Shown here in pieces: positions 1-7,581 of a stretch of 16,749 nt of DNA. Both the position numbers and the translations under genes were made by a program. The notes beneath the pieces were generated by a model. It ran no database searches and was not told the origin of the DNA. It saw only the letters and a list, made by a program, of their open reading frames with translations. Location: contig CAKXXW010000037.1 of NCBI GenBank assembly GCA_934378145.1, positions 1 through 16,749 of the forward strand, written 5' to 3'. The DNA comes from an uncultured Eubacteriales bacterium (GTDB lineage: Bacteria > Bacillota > Clostridia > Oscillospirales > CAG-272). The number at the start of each line of letters is the position of its first letter. The stretch's first letter is position 1.

Positions 1-126
1 GCGGCAAAACTAAGGTGTCTTTTTGAGGAAGCTCCTCAAAAGTCTGCAAGCAGCCTTTTTTCAGAGCTTCTCAAAAACCCACCGGAATTTCACCCCGCAG
101 GGTGAAATTCTGTCCCGAGACAAGGG
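1..126. repeat. Left arm of a ~126-bp imperfect inverted repeat
   Basis: Read 5' to 3', this stretch matches the reverse complement of 16605-16731 over its whole length with only a few substitutions and one single-base length difference. It contains two hairpins. One is at 21-41, with nine-base arms TTTTGAGGA and TCCTCAAAA. The other is at 85-110, with eleven-base arms GAATTTCACCC and GGGTGAAATTC around a CGCA loop. The repeat starts at the first base of the window, so it may continue outside. It could be a terminal repeat of a mobile segment or, more likely, a dispersed intergenic element at which the assembly broke. No transposase gene is visible. Confidence 0.85.
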
Positions 127-270
127 CGAAAACCGTTTGACCTTAAGGTGAAGTACACCGACAGGGCGAACATTTTTAAGGTTGCGCCGACTTACAGGTC
201 GAACGCACAGTTAAATCAACGCCCACTGATAGGGCTAAAATAAGGCGAAGCGTACTCGTTTATCCTCCGT
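127..270. other. Non-coding stretch, no clear function
   Basis: No credible gene is seen here. There is a ten-base palindrome ACCTTAAGGT at 140-149 and several scattered copies of an AGGGC-like core (121-130, 161-170, about 231-236 and 291-295). These suggest decayed repeat sequence continuing from the left inverted-repeat arm. I cannot assign a role. Confidence 0.4.
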
Positions 271-338
271 GCGGCGAAGCCGCGCTTCATAGGGCGGAAG
301 CCATGCTTCATTTTTCATGCACCGAAGGTGCGCTTCAT
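271..338. repeat. Three hairpin units with purine-rich loops and GCTTCAT tails
   Basis: Unit A has stem GCGGC/GCCGC around loop GAA (271-283), followed by GCTTCAT (284-290). Unit B is a weaker stem GGC/GCC around GGAA (293-302), followed two bases later by GCTTCAT (305-311). Unit C has stem GCACC/GGTGC around loop GAA (319-331), followed by GCTTCAT (332-338). The stems of A and C differ in sequence but both remain fully paired, while the loop and tail are constant. That is what a family of structured intergenic repeats looks like. No function is known to me. Confidence 0.6.
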
Positions 339-406
339 TTTCACCCACGGTATGGGCGTCCCCTCGCGCGCAGCCACATTATATTATAAAAATATGAAAC
401 AAAAGA

Positions 407-435
407 TTGACAGCATCGGGGGATTATGATATACT
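407..435 (+). promoter_or_regulatory. Consensus sigma-A-type promoter of the corrinoid operon
   Basis: A perfect -35 box TTGACA (407-412) is followed after exactly 17 bases by a -10 box TATACT (430-435). This predicts a transcript start near 441-443, about 50 bases before the riboswitch aptamer. It is the only strong promoter seen ahead of the seven-gene operon. The near-ideal promoter suggests that control is exerted mainly after initiation, by the riboswitch. Confidence 0.85.
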
Positions 436-491
436 GAGGGGCGAATTGAATAGCTGAAGGAAAGTACGGCTTGAAAAGTTGTAAACTGAGT

Positions 492-648
492 AAATACCCG
501 CTCCGCGGGTAAGGAGATCCGGTTCAAATCCGGAACAACCGCCATTGCTGTATTTGAAAAAAGGCACATCACGACGGGTCCTTTTCGGGACCTCTCCGGT
601 ATGCCTCTGCGGATATTCCGCAGCATAAGTCAGAACGCCGCCGTATTT
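492..648 (+). promoter_or_regulatory. Cobalamin riboswitch aptamer
   Basis: The core at about 510-556 reads AAGGAGATCCGGTTCAAATC, then CCGGAACA, CCGCC and CTGTAT. This follows the cobalamin aptamer core (AAGGGAA, CCGGTG, AATCCGG, then CCCGC and ACTGT). The 3' element at 627-642 reads AAGTCAGAACGCCGCC, matching the conserved AAGTCAGGAnACCnGCC. The pieces close as expected: P1 by AAATAC (492-497) with GTATTT (643-648), P2 by GCGG (505-508) with CCGC (638-641), and internal stems GGCA/TGCC (563-566 and 602-605), GGGTCC/GGGACC and CTGCGGA/TCCGCAG. The AAGGGAA and CCCGCNACTGT boxes are not perfect, so this is a somewhat divergent member. The downstream transporter and transcobalamin-like genes support corrinoid sensing. 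Confidence 0.87.
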
Positions 649-762
649 TTCCGGTTCCACATGTCTCGGGTGAGGAGCGTGCAACCGAAGAAATTCCGGC
701 AGGAATTCCGATCTTGTACATTTATACCCTGCTCCCTGCCGTGTCCTCTGCGGTTTACATTT

Positions 763-798
763 GCGCTTTCTGCCCCTGCGGGTGGAAGGTGCTTTTTT
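763..798 (+). terminator. Intrinsic terminator in the leader, likely riboswitch expression platform
   Basis: Bases 763-775 (GCGCTTTCTGCCC) pair along their full length with 780-792 (GGGTGGAAGGTGC). This is a 13-bp stem including four G-U pairs, with a four-base loop, followed directly by six T residues (793-798). It lies about 115 bases after the aptamer and 128 bases before the first large gene. Transcriptional attenuation by bound corrinoid is the simplest reading. I could not establish a unique antiterminator pairing, although GGCAG at 698-702 can pair with CTGCC in the 5' arm (770-774). Confidence 0.65.
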
Positions 799-819
799 CA
801 CGGAAGGGAGGGACATCTT

Positions 820-936
820 ATGTCCGGCGCAAGCTGTATCTTTATGGCGGAGGATATCATCGTCGGTACTTTACACGGCATAACGGATCATCTGTACAGA
901 TACTTAACCTTTAAGGAGGCAAAAAATGAAACTTAA
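820..936 (+). CDS. Possible 38-residue leader peptide (small ORF)
   Basis: An ATG at 820 follows a strong ribosome binding site (AGGGAGG, about 805-811, spacing 8). It opens a 38-codon frame that stops with TAA at 934-936, eleven bases inside the first large gene. The predicted peptide begins MSGASCIFMAEDII and has no similarity that I recognise. The start codon sits in the 3' arm of a hairpin, GGACAT/ATGTCC (811-825), so its translation could be structure-dependent. Its end overlaps the start of the 1733-residue gene, so ribosomes on it would pass through that gene's Shine-Dalgarno site and could be coupled to it. It lies after the leader terminator, so it would be made only when the operon is on. 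It could equally be a chance frame. Confidence 0.35.
   Translation: MSGASCIFMAEDIIVGTLHGITDHLYRYLTFKEAKNET
890..901. promoter_or_regulatory. 12-bp perfect palindrome before the first gene
   Basis: ATCTGTACAGAT is perfectly self-complementary and ends 10 bases before the TAAGGAGG ribosome binding site of the first large gene. It could be a protein operator or a small RNA hairpin, or it could be chance. No second copy was noticed. Confidence 0.2.
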
Positions 937-3900
937 AATAAACAGAATGCTCGCGGGACTGCTCGCTTGTCTGATCGTCCTGTCCGGTATTCCGATGATC
1001 GTCACGGTATCGGCGGAGGAAGAGAGCGGGATCACTATCGGCACGCTCGCCGAATTGCAGGCGTTTGCCGACGCGGTCAACAGCGGGACAAGCTATGAAG
1101 GCGTGACCGTAACGCTTACCGCCAACATTTCGCTCGGCGGGAAGAATGCCCCGTGGACGGCTATCGGAACATCGTCAAATCAGTTCAAGGGTACCTTTGA
1201 CGGAAATTATCATGTAATAAGCGGACTCTACATAGCGTCGGGCTCCTCGGTCGGCTTCTTCGGCGATGTCAACGGCGGAACGGTAAAGAACCTTGTCGTC
1301 CGCGGCGAGGTCAGCGGCTCCTCAAATGTCGCCGGCATCGTCGGAAAGCTGACAGCCGGAAATATCACCGACTGCGGAAACGAGGCGACCGTCTCGGGCA
1401 TCTCGAATGTCGGCGGCGTTGTCGGCTCGGTCAACGGAGACTCTACTATTAGCGGCTGCTACAACAAGGGCAGCGTCTCCGGCACGACGGGCTACATCGG
1501 CGGCGTGACCGGTCAGCATTGGAGAGCCGGAACGGTAGAAAACTGCTACAATGCCGGGACCGTGTCAGGTCCCGCCACTGTCGGTGGTGTGACAGGAGGT
1601 CACAAGGCATCGTCGCCTGTGCTCAACAACTGCTACAACTCGGGCGAGATCAGGGACACCAAAGGTATTGGCAACAATATCTGCGCTGTCGTAGGTGCGT
1701 CGCGCGGCAGCAATACAAACTGCTACTACATAAAAGGCACCGGAACCGACAGCAAGAGCGAGGAGAAAGAAACCCTCTCCGCCAATTTGCTCAGTGATGC
1801 CTTTACCGACGGCGACCCCCTTCCCTGCCTCAAATGGGAGGCATCGGTCTCGGCCGACGAACCCGAGGGCCCGGCGTTTGTCGAGGGATCGGAGCTTTCG
1901 GCGCAGCTTGCCGCTTACATCAGAGCGGCTGTGAAGAGCGCAAAGGATCAAAAGAACCTGAGCGGCTCTCTGCTCGGCAACGAGGAGTTCCTCTCCGGTG
2001 CAAGCTCGACGGGGACCGACTGGATGGCGCTTGCCATGGGTCGCTTCGGCTACTTTGATGACGGCAAATACATATTCCTCATTGACGACGGCGAAGGCTA
2101 CGATGCTTACCTTGCCGCTATGAGATCGTACATAGAGAAGACCTACGCGGAAAACAACGGGATCCTTCACAGTGCGAAGGCAACCGAATGGCACCGTGCG
2201 GTCGTGGCGATCGCGGCGCTGAGAGGCGATCCCACCGCCTTCGGCACATACCTTGAAAATCCGATAGACCTCATCGCGGACGGCAGCTACAACAATATGC
2301 TGAAGGCAGGTCCCGGCACGCAGGGGATCAACGGCTGGATCTGGGGTCTTATCGCACTTGATACGGGTATGTACACCGTACCCGAAGATGCCAAATACAC
2401 GAGAGAGACCTTCATCAAAGAAATTCTCAAAATGCAGCTCACCGACGGCGTCGGAGGCAACACCTACGGCGGATGGGTACTCGGCGGCTACGGAAGCCGT
2501 TCGGATGTCGATATCACCGCCATGGCGATACAGGCTCTCGCTCCCTATTACAACGATGACAAGACCTACACCTATGTCAACGAAAACAGCAAGACCGAGG
2601 TCTCAAAGACCGTGCGTCAGTGCGTGGATGAGGCGCTCGATGTCCTCGGCACGATGCAGACCGAAGGCGGAGGCTTCTCGTCATGGGGTACCGATAATGT
2701 CGAGAGCGTCGCGCAGGTAGTCGTGGCTCTCTGCGCCCTCGGCATCGACCCCGCGAAGGATTCGCGCTTCGTCACCCGTGACGGCAAGACGCTCCTTGAC
2801 GGTATGCTCCGTTTCCGGCTTTCCGACGGCGGTTTCTGTCACACTGCAAGCACCGGATGGAATTCCATGGCAAACGATCAGGCGACCTACGCTCTGGTAG
2901 CCTATTGGCGGTTTGAAAACGGAATGAGGACGCTTTACGATATGCGTCCGGAGATGACCGCCGAAACAAAGGATGCCGTCAGCGCGGCTATCGAAGCCAT
3001 CGACGCAACAGGCGATCCCGCTTCGGCGGATTACAAGGCGGGGCTGAAATCGGCTCTTGCGCTCGTCCGCGCCGTCGACGCCTCCGAGAGGCGTTATATA
3101 AGAAACTATTCTCTGCTCGCGTCGGCTGTCGAACTTGTCGGCGGAGAAGCGGCGCTCGATACCGATGCGCCTTACATCATCTCGATCTCGGTGACAAAGA
3201 AGCCCTCAAAGGTACTCTACTACGCCGGCGAGACCTTCGATCCCTCGGGACTTGAGATCACGGCGCTTTACAGCGACGGACACACCGAAGTGATAAAGGA
3301 CTGCAGGCTCTCGTATCCCGACAAATTTGCACTCGGCGACACTGCGGTATATGTGACCTGCGGTGTTCTTAAGACCTCTCTGACCATAGAGGTGCGCGAG
3401 AGAATGCCCTGGAAGGGCGAAGGCACGGCGGACGACCCGTACCTTATAGAGACCGCGGACGATCTTGTGGATCTTCGCTACTACTGCTACTACAAAAACA
3501 TGAAGACCGCGGGAGTACACTTCCGTATGACGCGTGACATCAATATGAAGAACATCGCGGATTGGAAGGCTATCGCGGACAACACGACCGGAGGTTTCCG
3601 GGGACATTTCGACGGCAACGGCTTTGCAATATGGAACCTCAACGGTCACACCTACAATGTCTGCGGACTCTTCGGCAGGCTCGGCGACGGCGCCCTTATC
3701 GAGAACCTTACGATAGCGGGCGGAAATCTCGGCGGCTCCTACAACAGCTCGATCGGCGGCATTGCCGGTGAGGTGGTCTCGGGTGCGAAAGTGACCGTGA
3801 GGAACTGCCGCAACTACACGGTGCTTACCGGCACATGGGGCGTCGGCGGCATCGTCGGCGAGGTATGCGACGGTGCGACGCTCACCGTTGAGAACTGCTC

Positions 3901-6127
3901 CAACCACGGCATAATAAACGCTCAGTACACCGGCGCGGGCATCGTCGGTCAGGTCGGCCCGAACCGCTGGAAGAACAACGGCGCCAAGGTGATCATCGTC
4001 AACTGCTACAACGCGGGCATCGTCGGCGGAGACGGCAGATGGGGTCTCGGCGGCATCGTCGGCAGCTTCCGCCTCTGCGGTGAAGGACAGGTCATAAGAA
4101 ACAGCTTCAATACCGGCATCGTGAGTACGCTCACGACCTCGGGCGCCGTGTTCGGAAGCATCGCGGAAGCCTCGGTAACTCTCGAAAATGTTTATTACCT
4201 CAGCGACTCGAACCCTGCCGCGAACGGTGTCTTCACCGACGACGGGACCGATACCGAAGGCACTGTCACGGGCAAAGCCACCAAAAAGGACACCGCGGCG
4301 ATGAGAAGCACAGCCTTCATATCCGACCTCGGAAAGGCTTTCTCTGCCGACACCGACGGACTGAACGGCGGCTTCCCGATCCTTGCCGGACAGAAACCCG
4401 TCGGAAAGGAACCCGCCGTCCGCTCAAATCTCGAGATCGGCACGGCTGATGAGCTTAAGGCGTTTGCCGATGCGGTCAACGCCGGCGAAAACTTCACCGA
4501 CAAGACGATCCTGCTCACGGCGAACATCGATCTCAGCAAGTATGAAAACTGGGTGCAGATAGGTCGGTCATCCTCGGCACAGTTCGACGGTATTTTTGAC
4601 GGACAGGGATACGCCATCGACAACCTCTTCTCGAAGACCGGAGGTCTGTTCGGTTATGTCGGCAAAAGCGCGGTCATAAAGAATGTCGGTGTCGCAAGCG
4701 GCGAGATCGGCTCGGATAACCTTTCATTCATCGGCGGTATCGCCCGCTGGAGCAACGGCGCCGACTTCATAAACTGCTGGAACGGCGCGAACATCATATG
4801 CAGCGGCTGGAGCGGCGGTATCGTCGGGACTGTGCGTGACGGCGGAGACAGCATCATAAAGGGCTGCTGCAATGTCGGTTCGATCACGGCGCGCGACGGC
4901 GCGGTCGGCGGCATCGTCGGACATCTCGGAACAAGCGGTCAGGGTACATCGGTAAATGTCACGGTCTCCGAATGTTACAACACAGGTGCTGTAACTGCGA
5001 AGGACAACGCCGGAGGTATCGTCGGAAGAGTGCAGGACGGACATGTGATCCGCAACTGCTACAACGCCGGCAAGGTCAGTGTGAACGGAAGCAACATTCT
5101 TGACGGTGCGGGCGGCATTGCGAGCCTTGTGACCTCCGATAACGAGATAAGCAACTGCTACTATGATTCGGAGCTTAACACCTGCGGTGTCTCGAGCGGC
5201 AACGATACGACGGTCGGAAAGACCGCGGCTGAGATGAAAGCAGACGGAATGCCGGGCCTTCTCGGTGAAGACTTCAAATGCGACAAATATTCGCTTGTAA
5301 ACGGCGGCTACCCGCTCCTCGGCTGGCAGAAGACATACGACGCGGACGAGATCGACCTTGTGACCGGGAAGATAGCGGCTATCGGAAAGGTCACCGCCGA
5401 GAGCGAAGAGACGATCAAAGCCGCCCGCACAGCCTATAACGCGCTCGCGGATGAGCTTAAGGTTCTTGTCTCCAATATATCCGTACTTGAAGCGGCAGAG
5501 CGTGAGCTGACCGCGATCTTGCAGCTCAAACAGGCAAAGGAAGACGCTCTGCGCGAGCTTGATGCCTATAAGAACCTCCCGGACTACCGTGCGGAACAGC
5601 AGGAAGAGCTGAAGCGCATACTCTCCGCGGCGAAGGATTCCTTTCTCGCTGCCGAGACCGTTGAAGCGGTCGGTGCGGCTCTGACGGCAGCGAAGACCGA
5701 TATGGATGCGGTCAGGACCGACCGTCAGCTTTCCGATGATGAAGCGGTGAAAAAGGTATCGGATGCCATTGCGGCTATCGGAAATGTCACAACCGAAAGC
5801 GAAGAGGCGATCAAGGCTGCCCGCGCAGCCTACGACGCGCTCTCCGATGAGCTGAAGGCAAGGGTCGAAAACTATAATGTCCTCGAAGATGCCGAGGCGG
5901 CTCTTGAAGAGCTGCGCAGCTCCGAAACATCCGACACCTCGGAAACCGAAGAAAAGCCGAATACGGACAAGCCCTCCGACACCGACGGACAGGTCACGAC
6001 CGATGCCGCGGGCGAAGGCGGATGCGCCTCGTCGGGCTGCGCTTCATCGGCGTATGTCGGATCCTTTGCGGCAGCGGCGATCGGGATCGCAGCGATCGTC
6101 ATAAACAAAAAACGGAGGATCCTCTGA
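926..6127 (+). CDS. Large surface protein: GLUG blocks plus transcobalamin alpha-like domain
   Basis: This 1733-residue exported protein is probably a surface corrinoid-capture factor. Residues 1-31 are a signal peptide ending in VSA. About 35-305 is a first block of GLUG-type repeats (GGVVG and CYNxG units), as found in bacterial adhesins. About 320-677 is an alpha/alpha-barrel of the terpenoid-cyclase/transcobalamin alpha type. It carries AKATEWHR, GINGWIWGLIALD, VDITAMAIQAL (D529 onward) and FSSWGTDNVES. About 747-824 is a bacterial Ig-like domain. About 830-1155 and 1167-1466 are two more GLUG blocks. About 1476-1665 is a helical region with two similar units containing AIGxVTxESEExIKAAR. 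An acidic Ser/Thr linker and the tail GGCASSGCASS, a membrane helix and KKRR end the protein. The start has TAAGGAGG six bases upstream. The alpha domain is a clear paralogue of the one encoded at 7574-9448. Corrinoid binding is inferred from fold and operon, and no catalytic residues of a prenyltransferase are evident. Confidence 0.85.
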   Translation: MKLKINRMLAGLLACLIVLSGIPMIVTVSAEEESGITIGTLAELQAFADAVNSGTSYEGVTVTLTANISLGGKNAPWTAIGTSSNQFKGTFDGNYHVISGLYIASGSSVGFFGDVNGGTVKNLVVRGEVSGSSNVAGIVGKLTAGNITDCGNEATVSGISNVGGVVGSVNGDSTISGCYNKGSVSGTTGYIGGVTGQHWRAGTVENCYNAGTVSGPATVGGVTGGHKASSPVLNNCYNSGEIRDTKGIGNNICAVVGASRGSNTNCYYIKGTGTDSKSEEKETLSANLLSDAFTDGDPLPCLKWEASVSADEPEGPAFVEGSELSAQLAAYIRAAVKSAKDQKNLSGSLLGNEEFLSGASSTGTDWMALAMGRFGYFDDGKYIFLIDDGEGYDAYLAAMRSYIEKTYAENNGILHSAKATEWHRAVVAIAALRGDPTAFGTYLENPIDLIADGSYNNMLKAGPGTQGINGWIWGLIALDTGMYTVPEDAKYTRETFIKEILKMQLTDGVGGNTYGGWVLGGYGSRSDVDITAMAIQALAPYYNDDKTYTYVNENSKTEVSKTVRQCVDEALDVLGTMQTEGGGFSSWGTDNVESVAQVVVALCALGIDPAKDSRFVTRDGKTLLDGMLRFRLSDGGFCHTASTGWNSMANDQATYALVAYWRFENGMRTLYDMRPEMTAETKDAVSAAIEAIDATGDPASADYKAGLKSALALVRAVDASERRYIRNYSLLASAVELVGGEAALDTDAPYIISISVTKKPSKVLYYAGETFDPSGLEITALYSDGHTEVIKDCRLSYPDKFALGDTAVYVTCGVLKTSLTIEVRERMPWKGEGTADDPYLIETADDLVDLRYYCYYKNMKTAGVHFRMTRDINMKNIADWKAIADNTTGGFRGHFDGNGFAIWNLNGHTYNVCGLFGRLGDGALIENLTIAGGNLGGSYNSSIGGIAGEVVSGAKVTVRNCRNYTVLTGTWGVGGIVGEVCDGATLTVENCSNHGIINAQYTGAGIVGQVGPNRWKNNGAKVIIVNCYNAGIVGGDGRWGLGGIVGSFRLCGEGQVIRNSFNTGIVSTLTTSGAVFGSIAEASVTLENVYYLSDSNPAANGVFTDDGTDTEGTVTGKATKKDTAAMRSTAFISDLGKAFSADTDGLNGGFPILAGQKPVGKEPAVRSNLEIGTADELKAFADAVNAGENFTDKTILLTANIDLSKYENWVQIGRSSSAQFDGIFDGQGYAIDNLFSKTGGLFGYVGKSAVIKNVGVASGEIGSDNLSFIGGIARWSNGADFINCWNGANIICSGWSGGIVGTVRDGGDSIIKGCCNVGSITARDGAVGGIVGHLGTSGQGTSVNVTVSECYNTGAVTAKDNAGGIVGRVQDGHVIRNCYNAGKVSVNGSNILDGAGGIASLVTSDNEISNCYYDSELNTCGVSSGNDTTVGKTAAEMKADGMPGLLGEDFKCDKYSLVNGGYPLLGWQKTYDADEIDLVTGKIAAIGKVTAESEETIKAARTAYNALADELKVLVSNISVLEAAERELTAILQLKQAKEDALRELDAYKNLPDYRAEQQEELKRILSAAKDSFLAAETVEAVGAALTAAKTDMDAVRTDRQLSDDEAVKKVSDAIAAIGNVTTESEEAIKAARAAYDALSDELKARVENYNVLEDAEAALEELRSSETSDTSETEEKPNTDKPSDTDGQVTTDAAGEGGCASSGCASSAYVGSFAAAAIGIAAIVINKKRRIL

Positions 6128-6156
6128 GCGGATGCTCCTATCCCGGAAGAAAGGAA

Positions 6157-6176
6157 GCTTTTGCCGACGCAAAAGC
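6157..6176 (+). promoter_or_regulatory. Hairpin between ribosome binding site and start of the second gene
   Basis: GCTTTTGC (6157-6164) and GCAAAAGC (6169-6176) form a perfect 8-bp stem with a CGAC loop in the 62-base gap between the first and second operon genes. The only good Shine-Dalgarno-like sequence (AAAGGAA, about 6150-6156) lies directly before the stem and is 33 bases from the ATG at 6190. Folding the hairpin would bring it to about 13 bases. There is no T run after it, so it is not a terminator. Confidence 0.5.
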
Positions 6177-6189
6177 CACGGTCAGAAAA

Positions 6190-7581
6190 ATGCAACTCGG
6201 CAAACGGATAATTCTCTGGCTCTGTACCATCCTGATACTTATCTGCTCGCTCCCGCCGCTCACGGCGGGAGCGGCATCCGGCCCGTCGCTCGTCACGACT
6301 CTCACCGACGGCGCAATACAGCGCGGGAGCAAAAAGACCTTCGATGTATGGGCGCGCAACTCGGCGGGAGAAAAGATACGGGCAAGCGTCAGGCACAACG
6401 GAGAGCTTCTCGAGCCTACATGGGATGACAGTGAGAAGGCGAGCTATACTCTGAACTTTACCGAGGAGGGCGAAAACACGGTCACTGTTTCCGCCTCCTC
6501 CGACGGCGGCAGGAAGAAGGAGCTGACCTATCACATAACCTATGTGCGGGCAAAAACGGGCGAGGAGGTCGGAAAGGCTGTATTCAGCGTCGAGGCTTTT
6601 TCGATCGGGTGCGGATACCTTATCGAGCCGACCGAAGTGCCGATCTATGAGGGCGAAACTTCGGCGGAGCAGCTTCTGCGCCTGCTTTCCGACCACGGCT
6701 TTGTCGGGTACTACGGCGGGACCGTAAAGTCCTCCTTCTACCTTGCCTACATCGCGGACGGCGACGCGGACGGCGAAAGCTACAACGGTTATCGGCGCAG
6801 CCTGCCCCCGCCCTCTCCGAGGAAACTCGGGCTTTCCCCGTCGATACCCTCTCTGCTGGTCCCGTACCTTGAAGCCAATATGACCTTTTTCGATCCGGAT
6901 GACTACGGAAAAAGCCCGGCAGGCTACCTCGGTGAATTTGTATTCACCAACGGCTCGGGCTGGATGTACTCGGTCAACAATGTATTCCCGAATGTAGGAT
7001 TTGCCGACAGCTACCTGTCCGACGGAGATACCGTCAGGGTGCAGTTCACGCTCGGCTACGGCGCCGATATAGGCGGAGCCTCCGCCGTCGGGGCGGAGAT
7101 ACCCGGTGCGGGGGAACAGCCCGCGGGAGGATATTTCCCCGCGGCGGACAAGGACCGCCTCACGGTCGCGATCTGTCGGGCGCGCGTGTCGGGGCTTCTG
7201 ACACGGACGAATGTGAAGGCGGCATACGACACGGCATACGGCGTAATGGCAACGCTTGACGCGTCACAGACTGCCGTGGATGCCGCAACAGAGGCTCTCA
7301 TTGCGGCTCTCGCCGATCCGGATGAGGAGACACCGGCGACCGACTCCGAAACCGAGGATAACGGCAATACCGACACCGGCGAAGCGGAAGACAGCGGAGA
7401 TACCTCTGACGGAGGAACCTCCGTGACCGACACGGCAACGGACACCGGCACGGACGCTCCCGCCGACAGGACATATCCCGTCACAGCGGTCATCTGCGCA
7501 GTATCGGGAGCTGCTGTCATCGCGGCTGTCGCGATAATTTTGATATTACGCGGCAGAAAAGGAAGAGGCGAAAATGGCTAA
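6190..7581 (+). CDS. Membrane-anchored DUF4430 (transcobalamin beta-like) protein
   Basis: This 463-residue exported protein is a likely corrinoid-binding partner of the alpha-like proteins. The open frame extends back to 6022, but the ATG at 6190 is chosen because a signal peptide follows at once (MQLGKRIILWLCTILILICS, ending near AGAAS at about residue 30). About 31-130 looks like an Ig-like beta domain. About 135-292 is a DUF4430 domain, the bacterial relative of the C-terminal beta domain of transcobalamin and intrinsic factor. It includes PIYEGETSAEQLL, the hallmark SGWMYSVNN (W258, Y260) and YLSDGDTVRVQF, and it carries a proline-rich insertion around SLPPPSPRK. A short helical segment, a Thr/Asp/Glu-rich linker and a C-terminal membrane helix (about 431-453) with a basic tail follow. 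The gene ends eight bases inside the next one, so translation is probably coupled. Ligand binding is inferred, not shown. Confidence 0.83.
   Translation: MQLGKRIILWLCTILILICSLPPLTAGAASGPSLVTTLTDGAIQRGSKKTFDVWARNSAGEKIRASVRHNGELLEPTWDDSEKASYTLNFTEEGENTVTVSASSDGGRKKELTYHITYVRAKTGEEVGKAVFSVEAFSIGCGYLIEPTEVPIYEGETSAEQLLRLLSDHGFVGYYGGTVKSSFYLAYIADGDADGESYNGYRRSLPPPSPRKLGLSPSIPSLLVPYLEANMTFFDPDDYGKSPAGYLGEFVFTNGSGWMYSVNNVFPNVGFADSYLSDGDTVRVQFTLGYGADIGGASAVGAEIPGAGEQPAGGYFPAADKDRLTVAICRARVSGLLTRTNVKAAYDTAYGVMATLDASQTAVDAATEALIAALADPDEETPATDSETEDNGNTDTGEAEDSGDTSDGGTSVTDTATDTGTDAPADRTYPVTAVICAVSGAAVIAAVAIILILRGRKGRGENG

Noticed and set aside
1..400. CRISPR array suggested by several short repeated hairpins.
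   Set aside because: The units are few, unevenly spaced (21 and 27 bases between tails), differ in stem sequence, and no cas genes are present.
476..545. A tRNA-like stretch with a perfect T-arm (TCCGG, loop TTCAAAT, CCGGA), a five-bp anticodon-like stem with a seven-base loop, and a partial acceptor stem ending near CCA.
   Set aside because: The anticodon-like loop lacks U33, there is no proper D-arm and the acceptor stem pairs only partly. The same bases fit the cobalamin aptamer core, whose P1 and 3' conserved box are also present.
601..819. N-terminal part of an open frame running 601-936.
   Set aside because: It overlaps the aptamer and terminator and has no ribosome binding site at 601. 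Only the last 38 codons, from the ATG at 820, have a plausible start.
6022..6189. Upstream extension of the second operon gene to an ATG at 6022.
   Set aside because: It would overlap the end of the first gene by over 100 bases and place basic, non-membrane residues before an obvious signal peptide that begins at 6190.
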